From Lateolabrax maculatus (Eukaryota > Chordata > Actinopteri > Acropomatiformes > Lateolabracidae): 64,000 nucleotides of DNA. The stretch is taken from NCBI GenBank assembly GCA_031216445.1, contig CM062201.1, positions 992,001 through 1,056,000 of the forward strand, in the 5' to 3' direction. The notes beneath the pieces were generated by a model. The model was not told where the DNA came from. It ran no database searches and worked only from the letters and a program-made list of their open reading frames with translations. The position numbers were made by a program, and so were the translations under genes. Every line of letters begins with the position of its first letter. The stretch's first letter is position 1. Below are positions 34,879 through 48,893 of the stretch, one piece after another.

Positions 34879-37166
34879 CTAACCCAGTAGACTGTTCTTC
34901 AAAGTTAACAGTTTTGGTGGGAGGTTTTCTTTCCCAGTCCAAGCATCACAGTCTGAATGAAGTTGAGTGTATTTGCCATGCATTTTGGGTAATCCAAATG
35001 CAAAGCATATGTAAGCCCAAATAACAGACAAACTGCCTGAGGCAAGTTTTTTTATATGATCCATGATGATACCTCCCTCCAGAATGATGGCAGTGGAGAT
35101 GGGCTGGAGGTCTACTGAACTTGGACCCTCATGAGGATTATCTTCACTGACAACTGTCAGCACACCGACAGTGCATTCTAGGGCCTCGTCTCTCGCTGTA
35201 CCCTACAAAGACACACACACACATTCTTCAGCATGGCAATTTATGCTCTTCTAAACATTCATTTTTAATGTTGAAAGCATTTGCTAGGGAATATGGTTTT
35301 AAATATGTGTTCACACTGGATTGTTACAATATAACCAACAAAATAAATGTGGTATGATTAAACTAAAGCTATGGTCCACAAGGTCCATATATTCTTAAAC
35401 AGTGACACTGACTTTTCAGCCTGGACTCCTGCTCCTTAGATTTACAATTAATTAATGTGTACAACGTTTATGTGGCAAATTTCATTTTTATTTACTGGCT
35501 GTTTAAATACCTCTCAGATTAGCTGTGGAGGAATTGCCATACAAAATACATCAATCACTGTACAAAATGTATATTGTATATTGTGCAGATAAAATTACAT
35601 CTTCTATGTCAGCACAGATATAGTTCTATTTTAATGCAGACCAAACTTTTTCTTATGTGCAAGTACTTACAGAGCATGTCTTGAAGAATTCACTGGAGTC
35701 GTCACCAAGTAAAATAGGAATGCCTTTGAGGACAACAGAGCGAAGTACTGTCACGTCTGGTGTCTAATGATACACAGAGAGAGAAAAGACCAGTTAACAG
35801 AGTAATTTGCAAGGCACAAGCACAAGTCAGACAGGAAATAGAATAGGTTGGGCTGGATCATCTCATTTAGAACTTGATTGATGAACTATCACACAGATCA
35901 AAAGCAAAATTAACCTACTTACCATCCAGCTCATGTGCTGCATCAGCTCACTGAGCTTCTGGCCAACAGTTCCCCTTCTTGTTTTGAAAAGTTCAATGAA
36001 ACGTGGGGTATACTGGTCCAGAGCCTCAAAGAAGTCTCCCTCAAGATTCTTACTTGCGATTCTGTTGAACTCAGCAAACACCTGAAAAGTAGGGAGAGGG
36101 GTGGGTAGGGATGGAGAGATGGCAGAAGTGTTAACATTCCAACAAGTGTGTTTGGATTTCTAGCCACACACCTTGAATTTCTTTTTGATAGGCATTATTT
36201 TATTGGTTGAGAACAAAAATAGTTTACCTGTCTGTGAAGAGTGCTGGCCATCGTTCAACAATGTTCTGTACAGCAGGTTCCTTTTCTACAATTTCTTGTC
36301 TGCGTAGTGGGAATGATTGGTCCATCATTTGTGAGATGAGAGTGCCATTGGGTTGTTTCTTCTTCATTTCTTCCACGAGAACCTTTCTGGCATTTTCAAG
36401 GCTTGTTTCATCATGTCCTTCAGGTAAGTTAGGTAGGTAGTTTGCTTCACCTCTTTTTGGCCGTTTGATATTCTTGCTTGAGGATTCTCCTTCTGGGTTG
36501 CCTTTACTTCTTTTGCCTCCATTGATTGCTACATCCTCACATCCAGCTTTTTGAAGCTTTGTGCGATAATTTAAGGCTGTTTTTCCAGCCATACCATCTG
36601 TGTGGTCCAGGCTCAGTGAGGCAGGGGTGTTTGCTAATTAGTGCTTTTGCAACACTGCTGAAGTCATCATCTTTAGGGTAAGCCTTGAAACTGTACATCG
36701 TCTCAGCAAGCTTTTCTAGTATGTCATGCTTCATATCTCGTGGTAGAGTCATACGTGTTCCATCCTTCATAAAGGCAAGATCTGCCTGTCTGAGTCTATA
36801 GTCAACATCAACTGAGAAATTGGGTATGTCAAAGAAATCTGGCCACTGTTGTCTTAGCGATGGTGATGCTCTTCCTGTCGACAGGATCTCAGTGTCTGCT
36901 GTGCTGCACTCAGTGTCTGATGTTGTGGTGGGTGATGACAATGCGGTTAAATGGAGAGTCACAAGAGGGATGATTTTGAGCGTAGCTCTTTCAGGTAAAT
37001 CAGTTATTTCAGTCAAATTGCAGAGGGCATTATGGAAGTCTTGATCTTCATACTGCAGTTTAAAGTCATACTGCAGTGACAGTTTATCTACCAGTTGCAC
37101 TTTTAATTCTTCAATAGACTGTGGTCTCTCATTTAAAGTCAACTTCCTGATATCATCTTCAGCGAT
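34879..37166 (-). pseudogene. SAMD3-like cargo gene, U5 copy
   Basis: Tyr and Lys at the diagnostic sites, Gly in PEGESS. Exon blocks at 37166-36228, 36081-35923, 35763-35671 and 35202-34879. Confidence 0.63.
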
Positions 37167-37645
37167 GATGAGTAGAGCAAGCTGAATGGAATGAAGAGAG
37201 GAGCGATATTTAGGGTGTAGATTTCCAAGTACCCAGTAGATGGCAGCTTGTGTTTCTTTCTGGAGGTTCCCAAGGGCTTAGCCACCTCAAAATCATCTAT
37301 GTACAAGAAAAGAGCAATCCTGAATTCTTCCTCTGTCAAGAGAGAATTGTCTTTAAACCGGTAACCATCCCTGTGAGATCTATATCCTTGTGACAAATTT
37401 GTCTCAGATGACATGGCCTTATCTAAAATTTCTCCATTGTTTAGTAATGTCTGCAGCATTTTTAGTATGGGGATATACACAACTGTCTGCCTGTCATTTT
37501 TTAGGACAAACTCAATAGGCGTCACCACTGAGAATTCTTTTCAAATGTATGATGTTCGCTTGCTAGTGGTTGACAATGACCCCCTAGTAGAAGTGAATTT
37601 CAGGAATACATTATTCTCAGTAAATACTTTAGCTATCTCACTCAC
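37167..37645 (-). pseudogene. Truncated transposase core, U5 copy
   Basis: Shares the agatctatatcc variant with U3 (37377-37389). Confidence 0.63.
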
Positions 37646-38422
37646 TTAAGAGTCCTCAACATCTCCACAATGTTGATTTAGTATTTTTCCAACCGAGGTA
37701 TGTAACAATGGCTGTGAAAGCACATAAATTTGGTTGATCTGCTCTATAACTTCTTGCAGGGCATTTTCAGAGATGTTAAGAATCGATGACATTTTCAGAA
37801 AAACAGCAGCTACATTATGTTCCAACTGACTCTCCAAGTCTCCCACATCTTCATTGAGCTCAGTAACCTCAAACTCAACCTGATCAGTTTCAGGGGCACT
37901 ATCCTCAGGTTGAATATTTATATTAGGTGGAGGTACCTCAAGTACATTATGTGACACAATTTCAGGTTTGAATGCCATCTTATTGTGGTCTTGATGTTCT
38001 TTGCTTTTATGTGCATTAAAGGTTGAATAAACATTGCTCTGAAAGCTACAGCCTTGATATGGACAGGAAACCTTTTGCTTCAGCTTCAAATGTCTTCGTA
38101 AATGGGTAAAAAAGTCAGCTCCAGTGCAAGGCTCCACAAAGTCACACAGCTGACAATGGAAAGCAGTTTCACCCACGTTCCCCAGGTCCTTTTGAGTGTG
38201 CCATGTTGATAAGTGGACTTTGAGTGCATTGAAAGATTTAAATGTGCACAGGCACTCCTTATAAAGGCACGGTAGTGGTGATATTCGAGTGTGGCACCCG
38301 TGTTTTAAGCGGTAATGCTTAAGTAAGAAGCACCTCTTTTCAGCACAAAATGTGCAGTACTTACACAACCACTGCATAGGAAGTTTTTTGTCTTCTTGAA
38401 AAATCTGAAAAGAAAAGATCAT
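37646..38422 (-). CDS. C2H2 zinc-finger transposase N-terminus, U5 copy
   Basis: Translation unchanged from U1. Confidence 0.66.
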   Translation of the reverse strand: MIFSFQIFQEDKKLPMQWLCKYCTFCAEKRCFLLKHYRLKHGCHTRISPLPCLYKECLCTFKSFNALKVHLSTWHTQKDLGNVGETAFHCQLCDFVEPCTGADFFTHLRRHLKLKQKVSCPYQGCSFQSNVYSTFNAHKSKEHQDHNKMAFKPEIVSHNVLEVPPPNINIQPEDSAPETDQVEFEVTELNEDVGDLESQLEHNVAAVFLKMSSILNISENALQEVIEQINQIYVLSQPLLHTSVGKILNQHCGDVEDS

Positions 38423-38525
38423 TTTAGCATCAAGCCCGGCAAAATAGAAACAAAAAACAAAAACACTAACATGCAGTATCAGACTTGAAATACCAGAGCA
38501 ACAGAAAAAAACCTTCCTTGCAAAA

Positions 38526-39393
38526 TTGTCTCAGCTACAAACACAGGTCGGAAAAATGGTGACCACCAGACTGCTTGAAGGCGTCTCAACACCTCCCCAC
38601 TTGTGCAATGGTCCTGACCATGCGCACTACGTGTAGCAACCTGTACCAAAGATGTTGGGAGGACAATATGTCCATGTGCACTTCGCCATAGCCCATGTGA
38701 TGGACCTTCTTCAGTGATTATACTTGCCCCCCTTTTTGCCCATACAGAATGTGCATATGGACTTGCCTGATGTTGTGCTGCTATTATATAGCAGCACATA
38801 TATATAGCTCATATATATATATATATATATCATATATATATAAGTTTGTCAGTGGTTCACAATCTCCAGCTACTAGCAGTGGTCCTATACAGGTGGGTGT
38901 AGCTATGCGTTTTGCGGCTTCATCTGCTAAGTTGTTGCCTTTAGCTATCAGGGAATTCGTTTTTTGATGAGCTACGCATTTAATGATGGCTAACACTTTT
39001 GGATGGTGTATGGCTTCTAGTAAAGCTGAGATGGCAGAAATGACGACATGTGTCTCACCGTTTGTGGTTTGGGAGCTTTCGATACTGCCTCAATTTGTGA
39101 GGGCACTATAGCTCATTTAGTGCCACAGAGTTGTCTACCTAAGTATTCAACCTGTGTCTGGCAAAACTGTAATTTATTTTTACTCACCTTGTGAGCCCCC
39201 TTTTCTAAAGCCATCAGGGCTGAGACTGAGTCTTGTGCACATTGAGCTTTGGAGGTGCTACATATCAAGAGATCATCTACATATTGTAGTACTGTACTGG
39301 ACACGTCTAGGTGTTGCAGGTCATTAGCCAATACTCGACTGAATATTGAGGGACTTTCAACATAGCTCTGCGGGAGACGTGTGTACGTATACT
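38526..39393 (-). pseudogene. pol: ERV integrase scrap, RNase H and RT end, U5
   Basis: Val in FRPVF as in U3; AT tract intermediate in length; YVDD frame 39331-39113. Confidence 0.7.
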
Positions 39394-40733
39394 CACTGTA
39401 AAATCTAATTAGTTGACCTTACTTAAAAAAAGTATGCAAACTCGTTGCAAATTAAGCAAAGTAATCTTAAGAATAGTGAGTTAGAAAAGCTTGTTTATTT
39501 TAAGTGTGCAGTACCAAATCAAGTAGTACAACTAAAAAAAAAAAAAAAAAAGTTCATGTAACTTAATAGCCATGCTTAGTGTTAACTTAATTTTTTCATT
39601 TTGTGTGGACTGCTTGATACAAATTTAACCCCACTTAGAATTATGATACCTACTACTTACTACTCACTCATTTTTTTTCAGTTCATTTCAGTTCAGTTAA
39701 ATTAAACAAACCAATTTCCTTGAATGGGTCCTTGTCCTTCTCCCATTTCTTATCTATTTTAGCTGTTATTACCTAATAAAGGGAAAAACACCACAAACAT
39801 ATACTTTAAAAGAACACTCACTGGGTTTGTTCAGCTGCATTACAACATTTATTAAAAAAATAATTGCATCACTGACAGATCTAGGCTGAACAATAAATGT
39901 TCGATATTGTTACTTTTGATTCCAATTCTCCAATATAAAATGTGTGTTTTATCACTCATGTAATAACCTTACAATAAACAATAAAATTACTGTTCTCTAT
40001 CCTCTTGTCATATTTAATGTATTTTAAAGCTAGTTGTAAAATTGCTCATAGTGTGATCTATGTCTGTTAGGCTATTGTAATAACAATATGCATTAAATCT
40101 ATTATTCAGCCTCAAGTGTTCTGTTCCCAAGTATCACTTTCTTGTACATTCAAGTACAAAACAGCAGCTAAACAACAAACTTGTGGTTTGATTTGACTGT
40201 AGAACATGACATGGACATGGCAAAAATAAAACCACATTTTTGTGAGCTAATTCTATGCATGTAACAGTCTCACAATATTAAACAGGTAAACACCTGATAA
40301 TTACAGGACTTCAGTGCATGCAAAATCATTGCATTTCTGATCAAAACTGAAAGTACAACAAATGCTTTTGTGTCCCAAAGCGAGCATCAGTCCAAGGTTT
40401 AAACCAACACAGAAAAACATCACTCCTTGGGTTTTGTATTTGTACTACATTATAGTAAGTTTTCCCAAAACACAAATGTAAACAGGTCAACCTTGCTAGG
40501 TTCCTTTCTGACAACATTATCTAACAACTCTTTGCAACACAAGGTGGCGCTATTTCCACCATTAGCATACTAGCATAACATGGTACACTTTAATAGAATT
40601 TTTTTTTTTTTTGAGATCATAAACAAGCCAGCTCAGTTGCATGAAAGCATAAAACTTTCTCTGATAACAGGAGAACATTAACTGCTGCATAATTTACAAA
40701 GTGCTATCTGACAGCTGATGGCTCTTTACTGGT

Positions 40734-43021
40734 CTAACCCAGTAGACTGTTCTTCAAAGTTAACAGTTTTGGTGGGAGGTTTTCTTTCCCAGTCCAAGCA
40801 TCACAGTCTGAATGAAGTTGAGTGTATTTGCCATGCATTTTGGGTAATCCAAATGCAAAGCATATGTAAGCCCAAATAACAGACAAACTGCCTGAGGCAA
40901 GTTTTTTTATATGATCCATGATGATACCTCCCTCCAGAATGATGGCAGTGGAGATGGGCTGGAGGTCTACTGAACTTGGACCCTCATGAGGATTATCTTC
41001 ACTGACAACTGTCAGCACACCGACAGTGCATTCTAGGGCCTCGTCTCTCGCTGTACCCTACAAAGACACACACACACATTCTTCAGCATGGCAATTTATG
41101 CTCTTCTAAACATTCATTTTTAATGTTGAAAGCATTTGCTAGGGAATATGGTTTTAAATATGTGTTCACACTGGATTGTTACAATATAACCAACAAAATA
41201 AATGTGGTATGATTAAACTAAAGCTATGGTCCACAAGGTCCATATATTCTTAAACAGTGACACTGACTTTTCAGCCTGGACTCCTGCTCCTTAGATTTAC
41301 AATTAATTAATGTGTACAACGTTTATGTGGCAAATTTCATTTTTATTTACTGGCTGTTTAAATACCTCTCAGATTAGCTGTGGAGGAATTGCCATACAAA
41401 ATACATCAATCACTGTACAAAATGTATATTGTATATTGTGCAGATAAAATTACATCTTCTATGTCAGCACAGATATAGTTCTATTTTAATGCAGACCAAA
41501 CTTTTTCTTATGTGCAAGTACTTACAGAGCATGTCTTGAAGAATTCACTGGAGTCGTCACCAAGTAAAATAGGAATGCCTTTGAGGACAACAGAGCGAAG
41601 TACTGTCACGTCTGGTGTCTAATGATACACAGAGAGAGAAAAGACCAGTTAACAGAGTAATTTGCAAGGCACAAGCACAAGTCAGACAGGAAATAGAATA
41701 GGTTGGGCTGGATCATCTCATTTAGAACTTGATTGATGAACTATCACACAGATCAAAAGCAAAATTAACCTACTTACCATCCAGCTCATGTGCTGCATCA
41801 GCTCACTGAGCTTCTGGCCAACAGTTCCCCTTCTTGTTTTGAAAAGTTCAATGAAACGTGGGGTATACTGGTCCAGAGCCTCAAAGAAGTCTCCCTCAAG
41901 ATTCTTACTTGCGATTCTGTTGAACTCAGCAAACACCTGAAAAGTAGAGAGAGGGGTGGGTAGGGATGGAGAGATGGCAGAAGTGTTAACATTCCAACAA
42001 GTGTGTTTGGATTTCTAGCCACACACCTTGAATTTCTTTTTGATAGGCATTATTTTATTGGTTGAGAACAAAAATAGTTTACCTGTCTGTGAAGAGTGCT
42101 GGCCATCGTTCAACAATGTTCTGTACAGCAGGTTCCTTTTCTACAATTTCTTGTCTGCGTAGTGGGAATGATTGGTCCATCATTTGTGAGATGAGAGTGC
42201 CATTGGGTTGTTTCTTCTTCATTTCTTCCACGAGAACCTTTCTGGCATTTTCAAGGCTTGTTTCATCATGTCCTTCAGGTAAGTTAGGTAGGTAGTTTGC
42301 TTCACCTCTTTTTGGCCGTTTGATATTCTTGCTTGAGGATTCTCCTTCTGGGTTGCCTTTACTTCTTTTGCCTCCATTGATTGCTACATCCTCACATCCA
42401 GCTTTTTGAAGCTTTGTGCGATAATTTAAGGCTGTTTTTCCAGCCATACCATCTGTGTGGTCCAGGCTCAGTGAGGCAGGGGTGTTTGCTAATTAGTGCT
42501 TTTGCAACACTGCTGAAGTCATCATCTTTAGGGTAAGCCTCGAAACTGTACATCGTCTCAGCAAGCTTTTCTAGTATGTCATGCTTCATATCTCGTGGTA
42601 GAGTCATACGTGTTCCATCCTTCATAAAGGCAAGATCTGCCTGTCTGAGTCTATAGTCAACATCAACTGAGAAATTGGGTATGTCAAAGAAATCTGGCCA
42701 CTGTTGTCTTAGCGATGGTGATGCTCTTCCTGTCGACAGGATCTCAGTGTCTGCTGTGCTGCACTCAGTGTCTGATGTTGTGGTGGGTGATGACAATGCG
42801 GTTAAATGGAGAGTCACAAGAGGGATGATTTTGAGCGTAGCTCTTTCAGGTAAATCAGTTATTTCAGTCAAATTGCAGAGGGCATTATGGAAGTCTTGAT
42901 CTTCATACTGCAGTTTAAAGTCACACTGCAGTGACAGTTTATCTACCAGTTGCACTTTTAATTCTTCAATAGACTGTGGTCTCTCATTTAAAGTCAACTT
43001 CCTGATATCATCTTCAGCGAT
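40734..43021 (-). pseudogene. SAMD3-like cargo gene, U6 copy
   Basis: Cys and Glu variants as in U4. Exon blocks at 43021-42083, 41936-41778, 41618-41526 and 41057-40734. Confidence 0.63.
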
Positions 43022-43500
43022 GATGAGTAGAGCAAGCTGAATGGAATGAAGAGAGGAGCGATATTTAGGGTGTAGATTTCCAAGTACCCAGTAGATGGCA
43101 GCTTGTGTTTCTTTCTGGAGGTTCCCAAGGGCTTAGCCACCTCAAAATCATCTATGTACAAGAAAAGAGCAATCCTGAATTCTTCCTCTGTCAAGAGAGA
43201 ATTGTCTTTAAACCGGTAACCATCCCTGTGAGATCTGTATCCTTGTGACAAATTTGTCTCAGATGACATGGCCTTATCTAAAATTTCTCCATTGTTTAGT
43301 AATGTCTGCAGCATTTTTAGTATGGGGATATACACAACTGTCTGCCTGTCATTTTTTAGGACAAACTCAATAGGCGTCACCACTGAGAATACTTTTCAAA
43401 TGTATGATGTTCGCTTGCTAGTGGTTGACAATGACCCCCTAGTAGAAGTGAATTTCAGGAATACATTATTCTCAGTAAATACTTTAGCTATCTCACTCAC
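43022..43500 (-). pseudogene. Truncated transposase core, U6 copy
   Basis: Carries the gaatactttt variant of U4. Confidence 0.63.
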
Positions 43501-44277
43501 TTAAGAGTCCTCAACATCTCCACAATGTTGATTTAGTATTTTTCCAACCGAGGTATGTAACAATGGCTGTGAAAGCACATAAATTTGGTTGATCTGCTCT
43601 ATAACTTCTTGCAGGGCATTTTCAGAGATGTTAAGAATCGATGACATTTTCAGAAAAACAGCAGCTACATTATGTTCCAACTGACTCTCCAAGTCTCCCA
43701 CATCTTCATTGAGCTCAGTAACCTCAAACTCAACCTGATCAGTTTCAGGGGCACTATCCTCAGGTTGAATATTTATATTAGGTGGAGGTACCTCAAGTAC
43801 ATTATGTGACACAATTTCAGGTTTGAATGCCATCTTATTGTGGTCTTGATGTTCTTTGCTTTTATGTGCATTAAAGGTTGAATAAACATTGCTCTGAAAG
43901 CTACAGCCTTGATATGGACAGGAAACCTTTTGCTTCAGCTTCAAATGTCTTCGTAAATGGGTAAAAAAGTCAGCTCCAGTGCAAGGCTCCACAAAGTCAC
44001 ACAGCTGACAATGGAAAGCAGTTTCACCCACGTTCCCCAGGTCCTTTTGAGTGTGCCATGTTGATAAGTGGACTTTGAGTGCATTGAAAGATTTAAATGT
44101 GCACAGGCACTCCTTATAAAGGCACGGTAGTGGTGATATTCGAGTGTGGCACCCGTGTTTTAAGCGGTAATGCTTAAGTAAGAAGCACCTCTTTTCAGCA
44201 CAAAATGTGCAGTACTTACACAACCACTGCATAGGAAGTTTTTTGTCTTCTTGAAAAATCTGAAAAGAAAAGATCAT
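43501..44277 (-). CDS. C2H2 zinc-finger transposase N-terminus, U6 copy
   Basis: Translation unchanged from U1. Confidence 0.66.
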   Translation of the reverse strand: MIFSFQIFQEDKKLPMQWLCKYCTFCAEKRCFLLKHYRLKHGCHTRISPLPCLYKECLCTFKSFNALKVHLSTWHTQKDLGNVGETAFHCQLCDFVEPCTGADFFTHLRRHLKLKQKVSCPYQGCSFQSNVYSTFNAHKSKEHQDHNKMAFKPEIVSHNVLEVPPPNINIQPEDSAPETDQVEFEVTELNEDVGDLESQLEHNVAAVFLKMSSILNISENALQEVIEQINQIYVLSQPLLHTSVGKILNQHCGDVEDS

Positions 44278-44380
44278 TTTAGCATCAAGCCCGGCAAAAT
44301 AGAAACAAAAAACAAAAACACTAACATGCAGTATCAGACTTGAAATACCAGAGCAACAGAAAAAAACCTTCCTTGCAAAA

Positions 44381-45254
44381 TTGTCTCAGCTACAAACGCA
44401 GGTCGGAAAAATGGTGACCACCAGACTGCTTGAAGGCGTCTCAACACCTCCCCACTTGTGCAATGGTCCTGACCATGCGCACTACGTGTAGCAACCTGTA
44501 CCAAAGATGTTGGGAGGACAATATGTCCATGTGCACTTCGCCATAGCCCATGTGATGGACCTTCTTCAGTGATTATACTTGCCCCCCTTTTTGCCCATAC
44601 AGAATGTGCATATGGACTTGCCTGATGTTGTGCTGCTATTATATAGCAGCACATATATATAGCTCATATATATATATATATATATATATATCATATATAT
44701 ATAAGTTTGTCAGTGGTTCACAATCTCCAGCTACTAGCAGTGGTCCTATACAGGTGGGTGTAGCTATGCGTTTTGCGGCTTCATCTGCTAAGTTGTTGCC
44801 TTTAGCTATCAGGGAATTCGTTTTTTGATGAGCTACGCATTTAATGATGGCTAACACTTTTGGATGGTGTATGGCTTCTAGTAAAGCTGAGATGGCAGAA
44901 ATGACGACATGTGTCTCACCGTTTGTGGTTTGGGAGCTTTCGATACTGCCTCAATTTGTGAGGGCACTATAGCTCATTTAGTGCCACAGAGTTGTCTACC
45001 TAAGTATTCAACCTGTGTCTGGCAAAACTGTAATTTATTTTTACTCACCTTGTGAGCCCCCTTTTCTAAAGCCATCAGGGCTGAGACTGAGTCTTGTGCA
45101 CATTGAGCTTTGGAGGTGCTACATATCAAGAGATCATCTACATATTGTAGTACTGTACTGGACACGTCTAGGTGTTGCAGGTCATTAGCCAATACTCGAC
45201 TGAATATTGAGGGACTTTCAACATAGCTCTGCGGGAGACGTGTGTACGTATACT
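44381..45254 (-). pseudogene. pol: ERV integrase scrap, RNase H and RT end, U6
   Basis: Ala in FRPAF; AT tract as long as in U4; YVDD frame 45192-44974. Confidence 0.7.
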
Positions 45255-46605
45255 CACTGTAAAATCTAATTAGTTGACCTTACTTAAAAAAAGTATGCAA
45301 ACTCGTTGCAAATTAAGCAAAGTAATCTTAAGAATAGTGAGTTAGAAAAGCTTGTTTATTTTAAGTGTGCAGTACCAAATCAAGTAGTACAACTAAAAAA
45401 AAAAAAAAAAAGTTCATGTAACTTAATAGCCATGCTTAGTGTTAACTTAATTTTTTCATTTTGTGTGGACTGCTTGATACAAATTTAACCCCACTTAGAA
45501 TTATGATACCTACTACTTACTACTCACTCATTTTTTTTCAGTTCATTTCAGTTCAGTTAAATTAAACAAACCAATTTCCTTGAATGGGTCCTTGTCCTTC
45601 TCCCATTTCTTATCTATTTTAGCTGTTATTACCTAATAAAGGGAAAAACACCACAAACATATACTTTAAAAGAACACTCACTGGGTTTGTTCAGCTGCAT
45701 TACAACATTTATTAAAAAAATAATTGCATCACTGACAGATCTAGACTGAACAATAAATGTTCGATATTGTTACTTTTGATTCCAATTCTCCAATATAAAA
45801 TGTGTGTTTTATCACTCATGTAATAACCTTACAATAAACAATAAAATTACTGTTCTCTATCCTCTTGTCATATTTAATGTATTTTAAAGCTAGTTGTAAA
45901 ATTGCTCATAGTGTGATCTATGTCTGTTAGGCTATTGTAATAACAATATGCATTAAATCTATTATTCAGCCTCAAGTGTTCTGTTCCCAAGTATCACTTT
46001 CTTGTACATTCAAGTACAAAACAGCAGCTAAACAACAAACTTGTGGTTTGATTTGACTGTAGAACATGACATGGACATGGCAAAAATAAAACCACATTTT
46101 TGTGAGCTAATTCTATGCATGTAACAGTCTCACAATATTAAACAGGTAAACACCTGATAATTACAGGACTTCAGTGCATGCAAAATCATTGCATTTCTGA
46201 TCAAAACTGAAAGTACAACAAATGCTTTTGTGTCCCAAAGCGAGCATCAGTCCAAGGTTTAAACCAACACAGAAAAACATCACTCCTTGGGTTTTGTATT
46301 TGTACTACATTATAACTACTATAATTAAAAGTTTTCCCAAAACACAAATGTAAACAGGTCAACCTTGCTAGGTTCCTTTCTGACAACATTATCTAACAAC
46401 TCTTTGCAACACAAGGTGGCGCTATTTCCACCATTAGCATACTAGCATAACATGGTACACTTTAATAGAATTTTTTTTTTTTTTGAGATCATAAACAAGC
46501 CAGCTCAGTTGCATGAAAGCATAAAACTTTCTCTGATAACAGGAGAACATTAACTGCTGCATAATTTACAAAGTGCTATCTGACAGCTGATGGCTCTTTA
46601 CTGGT

Positions 46606-48893
46606 CTAACCCAGTAGACTGTTCTTCAAAGTTAACAGTTTTGGTGGGAGGTTTTCTTTCCCAGTCCAAGCATCACAGTCTGAATGAAGTTGAGTGTATT
46701 TGCCATGCATTTTGGGTAATCCAAATGCAAAGCATATGTAAGCCCAAATAACAGACAAACTGCCTGAGGCAAGTTTTTTTATATGATCCATGATGATACC
46801 TCCCTCCAGAATGATGGCAGTGGAGATGGGCTGGAGGTCTACTGAACTTGGACCCTCATGAGGATTATCTTCACTGACAACTGTCAGCACACCGACAGTG
46901 CATTCTAGGGCCTCGTCTCTCGCTGTACCCTACAAAGACACACACACACATTCTTCAGCATGGCAATTTATGCTCTTCTAAACATTCATTTTTAATGTTG
47001 AAAGCATTTGCTAGGGAATATGGTTTTAAATATGTGTTCACACTGGATTGTTACAATATAACCAACAAAATAAATGTGGTATGATTAAACTAAAGCTATG
47101 GTCCACAAGGTCCATATATTCTTAAACAGTGACACTGACTTTTCAGCCTGGACTCCTGCTCCTTAGATTTACAATTAATTAATGTGTACAACGTTTATGT
47201 GGCAAATTTCATTTTTATTTACTGGCTGTTTAAATACCTCTCAGATTAGCTGTGGAGGAATTGCCATACAAAATACATCAATCACTGTACAAAATGTATA
47301 TTGTATATTGTGCAGATAAAATTACATCTTCTATGTCAGCACAGATATAGTTCTATTTTAATGCAGACCAAACTTTTTCTTATGTGCAAGTACTTACAGA
47401 GCATGTCTTGAAGAATTCACTGGAGTCGTCACCAAGTAAAATAGGAATGCCTTTGAGGACAACAGAGCGAAGTACTGTCACGTCTGGTGTCTAATGATAC
47501 ACAGAGAGAGAAAAGACCAGTTAACAGAGTAATTTGCAAGGCACAAGCACAAGTCAGACAGGAAATAGAATAGGTTGGGCTGGATCATCTCATTTAGAAC
47601 TTGATTGATGAACTATCACACAGATCAAAAGCAAAATTAACCTACTTACCATCCAGCTCATGTGCTGCATCAGCTCACTGAGCTTCTGGCCAACAGTTCC
47701 CCTTCTTGTTTTGAAAAGTTCAATGAAACGTGGGGTATACTGGTCCAGAGCCTCAAAGAAGTCTCCCTCAAGATTCTTACTTGCGATTCTGTTGAACTCA
47801 GCAAACACCTGAAAAGTAGAGAGAGGGGTGGGTAGGGATGGAGAGATGGCAGAAGTGTTAACATTCCAACAAGTGTGTTTGGATTTCTAGCCACACACCT
47901 TGAATTTCTTTTTGATAGGCATTATTTTATTGGTTGAGAACAAAAATAGTTTACCTGTCTGTGAAGAGTGCTGGCCATCGTTCAACAATGTTCTGTACAG
48001 CAGGTTCCTTTTCTACAATTTCTTGTCTGCGTAGTGGGAATGATTGGTCCATCATTTGTGAGATGAGAGTGCCATTGGGTTGTTTCTTCTTCATTTCTTC
48101 CACGAGAACCTTTCTGGCATTTTCAAGGCTTGTTTCATCATGTCCTTCAGGTAAGTTAGGTAGGTAGTTTGCTTCACCTCTTTTTGGCCGTTTGATATTC
48201 TTGCTTGAGGATTCTCCTTCTGGGTTGCCTTTACTTCTTTTGCCTCCATTGATTGCTACATCCTCACATCCAGCTTTTTGAAGCTTTGTGCGATAATTTA
48301 AGGCTGTTTTTCCAGCCATACCATCTGTGTGGTCCAGGCTCAGTGAGGCAGGGGTGTTTGCTAATTAGTGCTTTTGCAACACTGCTGAAGTCATCATCTT
48401 TAGGGTAAGCCTTGAAACTGTACATCGTCTCAGCAAGCTTTTCTAGTATGTCATGCTTCATATCTCGTGGTAGAGTCATACGTGTTCCATCCTTCATAAA
48501 GGCAAGATCTGCCTGTCTGAGTCTATAGTCAACATCAACTGAGAAATTGGGTATGTCAAAGAAATCTGGCCACTGTTGTCTTAGCGATGGTGATGCTCTT
48601 CCTGTCGACAGGATCTCAGTGTCTGCTGTGCTGCACTCAGTGTCTGATGTTGTGGTGGGTGATGACAATGCGGTTAAATGGAGAGTCACAAGAGGGATGA
48701 TTTTGAGCGTAGCTCTTTCAGGTAAATCAGTTATTTCAGTCAAATTGCAGAGGGCATTATGGAAGTCTTGATCTTCATACTGCAGTTTAAAGTCACACTG
48801 CAGTGACAGTTTATCTACCAGTTGCACTTTTAATTCTTCAATAGACTGTGGTCTCTCATTTAAAGTCAACTTCCTGATATCATCTTCAGCGAT
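46606..48893 (-). pseudogene. SAMD3-like cargo gene, U7 copy
   Basis: Cys as in U4/U6 but Lys as in U3/U5, so it is a mosaic. Exon blocks at 48893-47955, 47808-47650, 47490-47398 and 46929-46606. Confidence 0.63.

Larger units (their letters stand above)
33540..38525 (-). mobile_element. CACTG transposon copy, right part deleted
   Basis: Left end at 33540 after TACT; truncated at the shared joint. It contains the 12-bp loss near 34599. Confidence 0.75.
34421..40275. repeat. Tandem unit U5, short form (5,855 bp)
   Basis: Deletion joint at about 38525. It carries the U3 marker set, plus a 12-bp loss near 34599 (tatagtaag replacing a longer AT-rich string) that is also present in U6 but not in U3, U4 or U7. 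Confidence 0.93.
39394..44380 (-). mobile_element. CACTG transposon copy, right part deleted
   Basis: Left end at 39394 after TACT; truncated at the shared joint. It has the same 12-bp loss near 40454. Confidence 0.75.
40276..46135. repeat. Tandem unit U6, short form (5,860 bp)
   Basis: Deletion joint at about 44380. It carries the U4 marker set (Cys, Glu, gaatactttt, 17-A run, tagactg) and the 12-bp loss shared with U5 near 40454. Confidence 0.93.
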
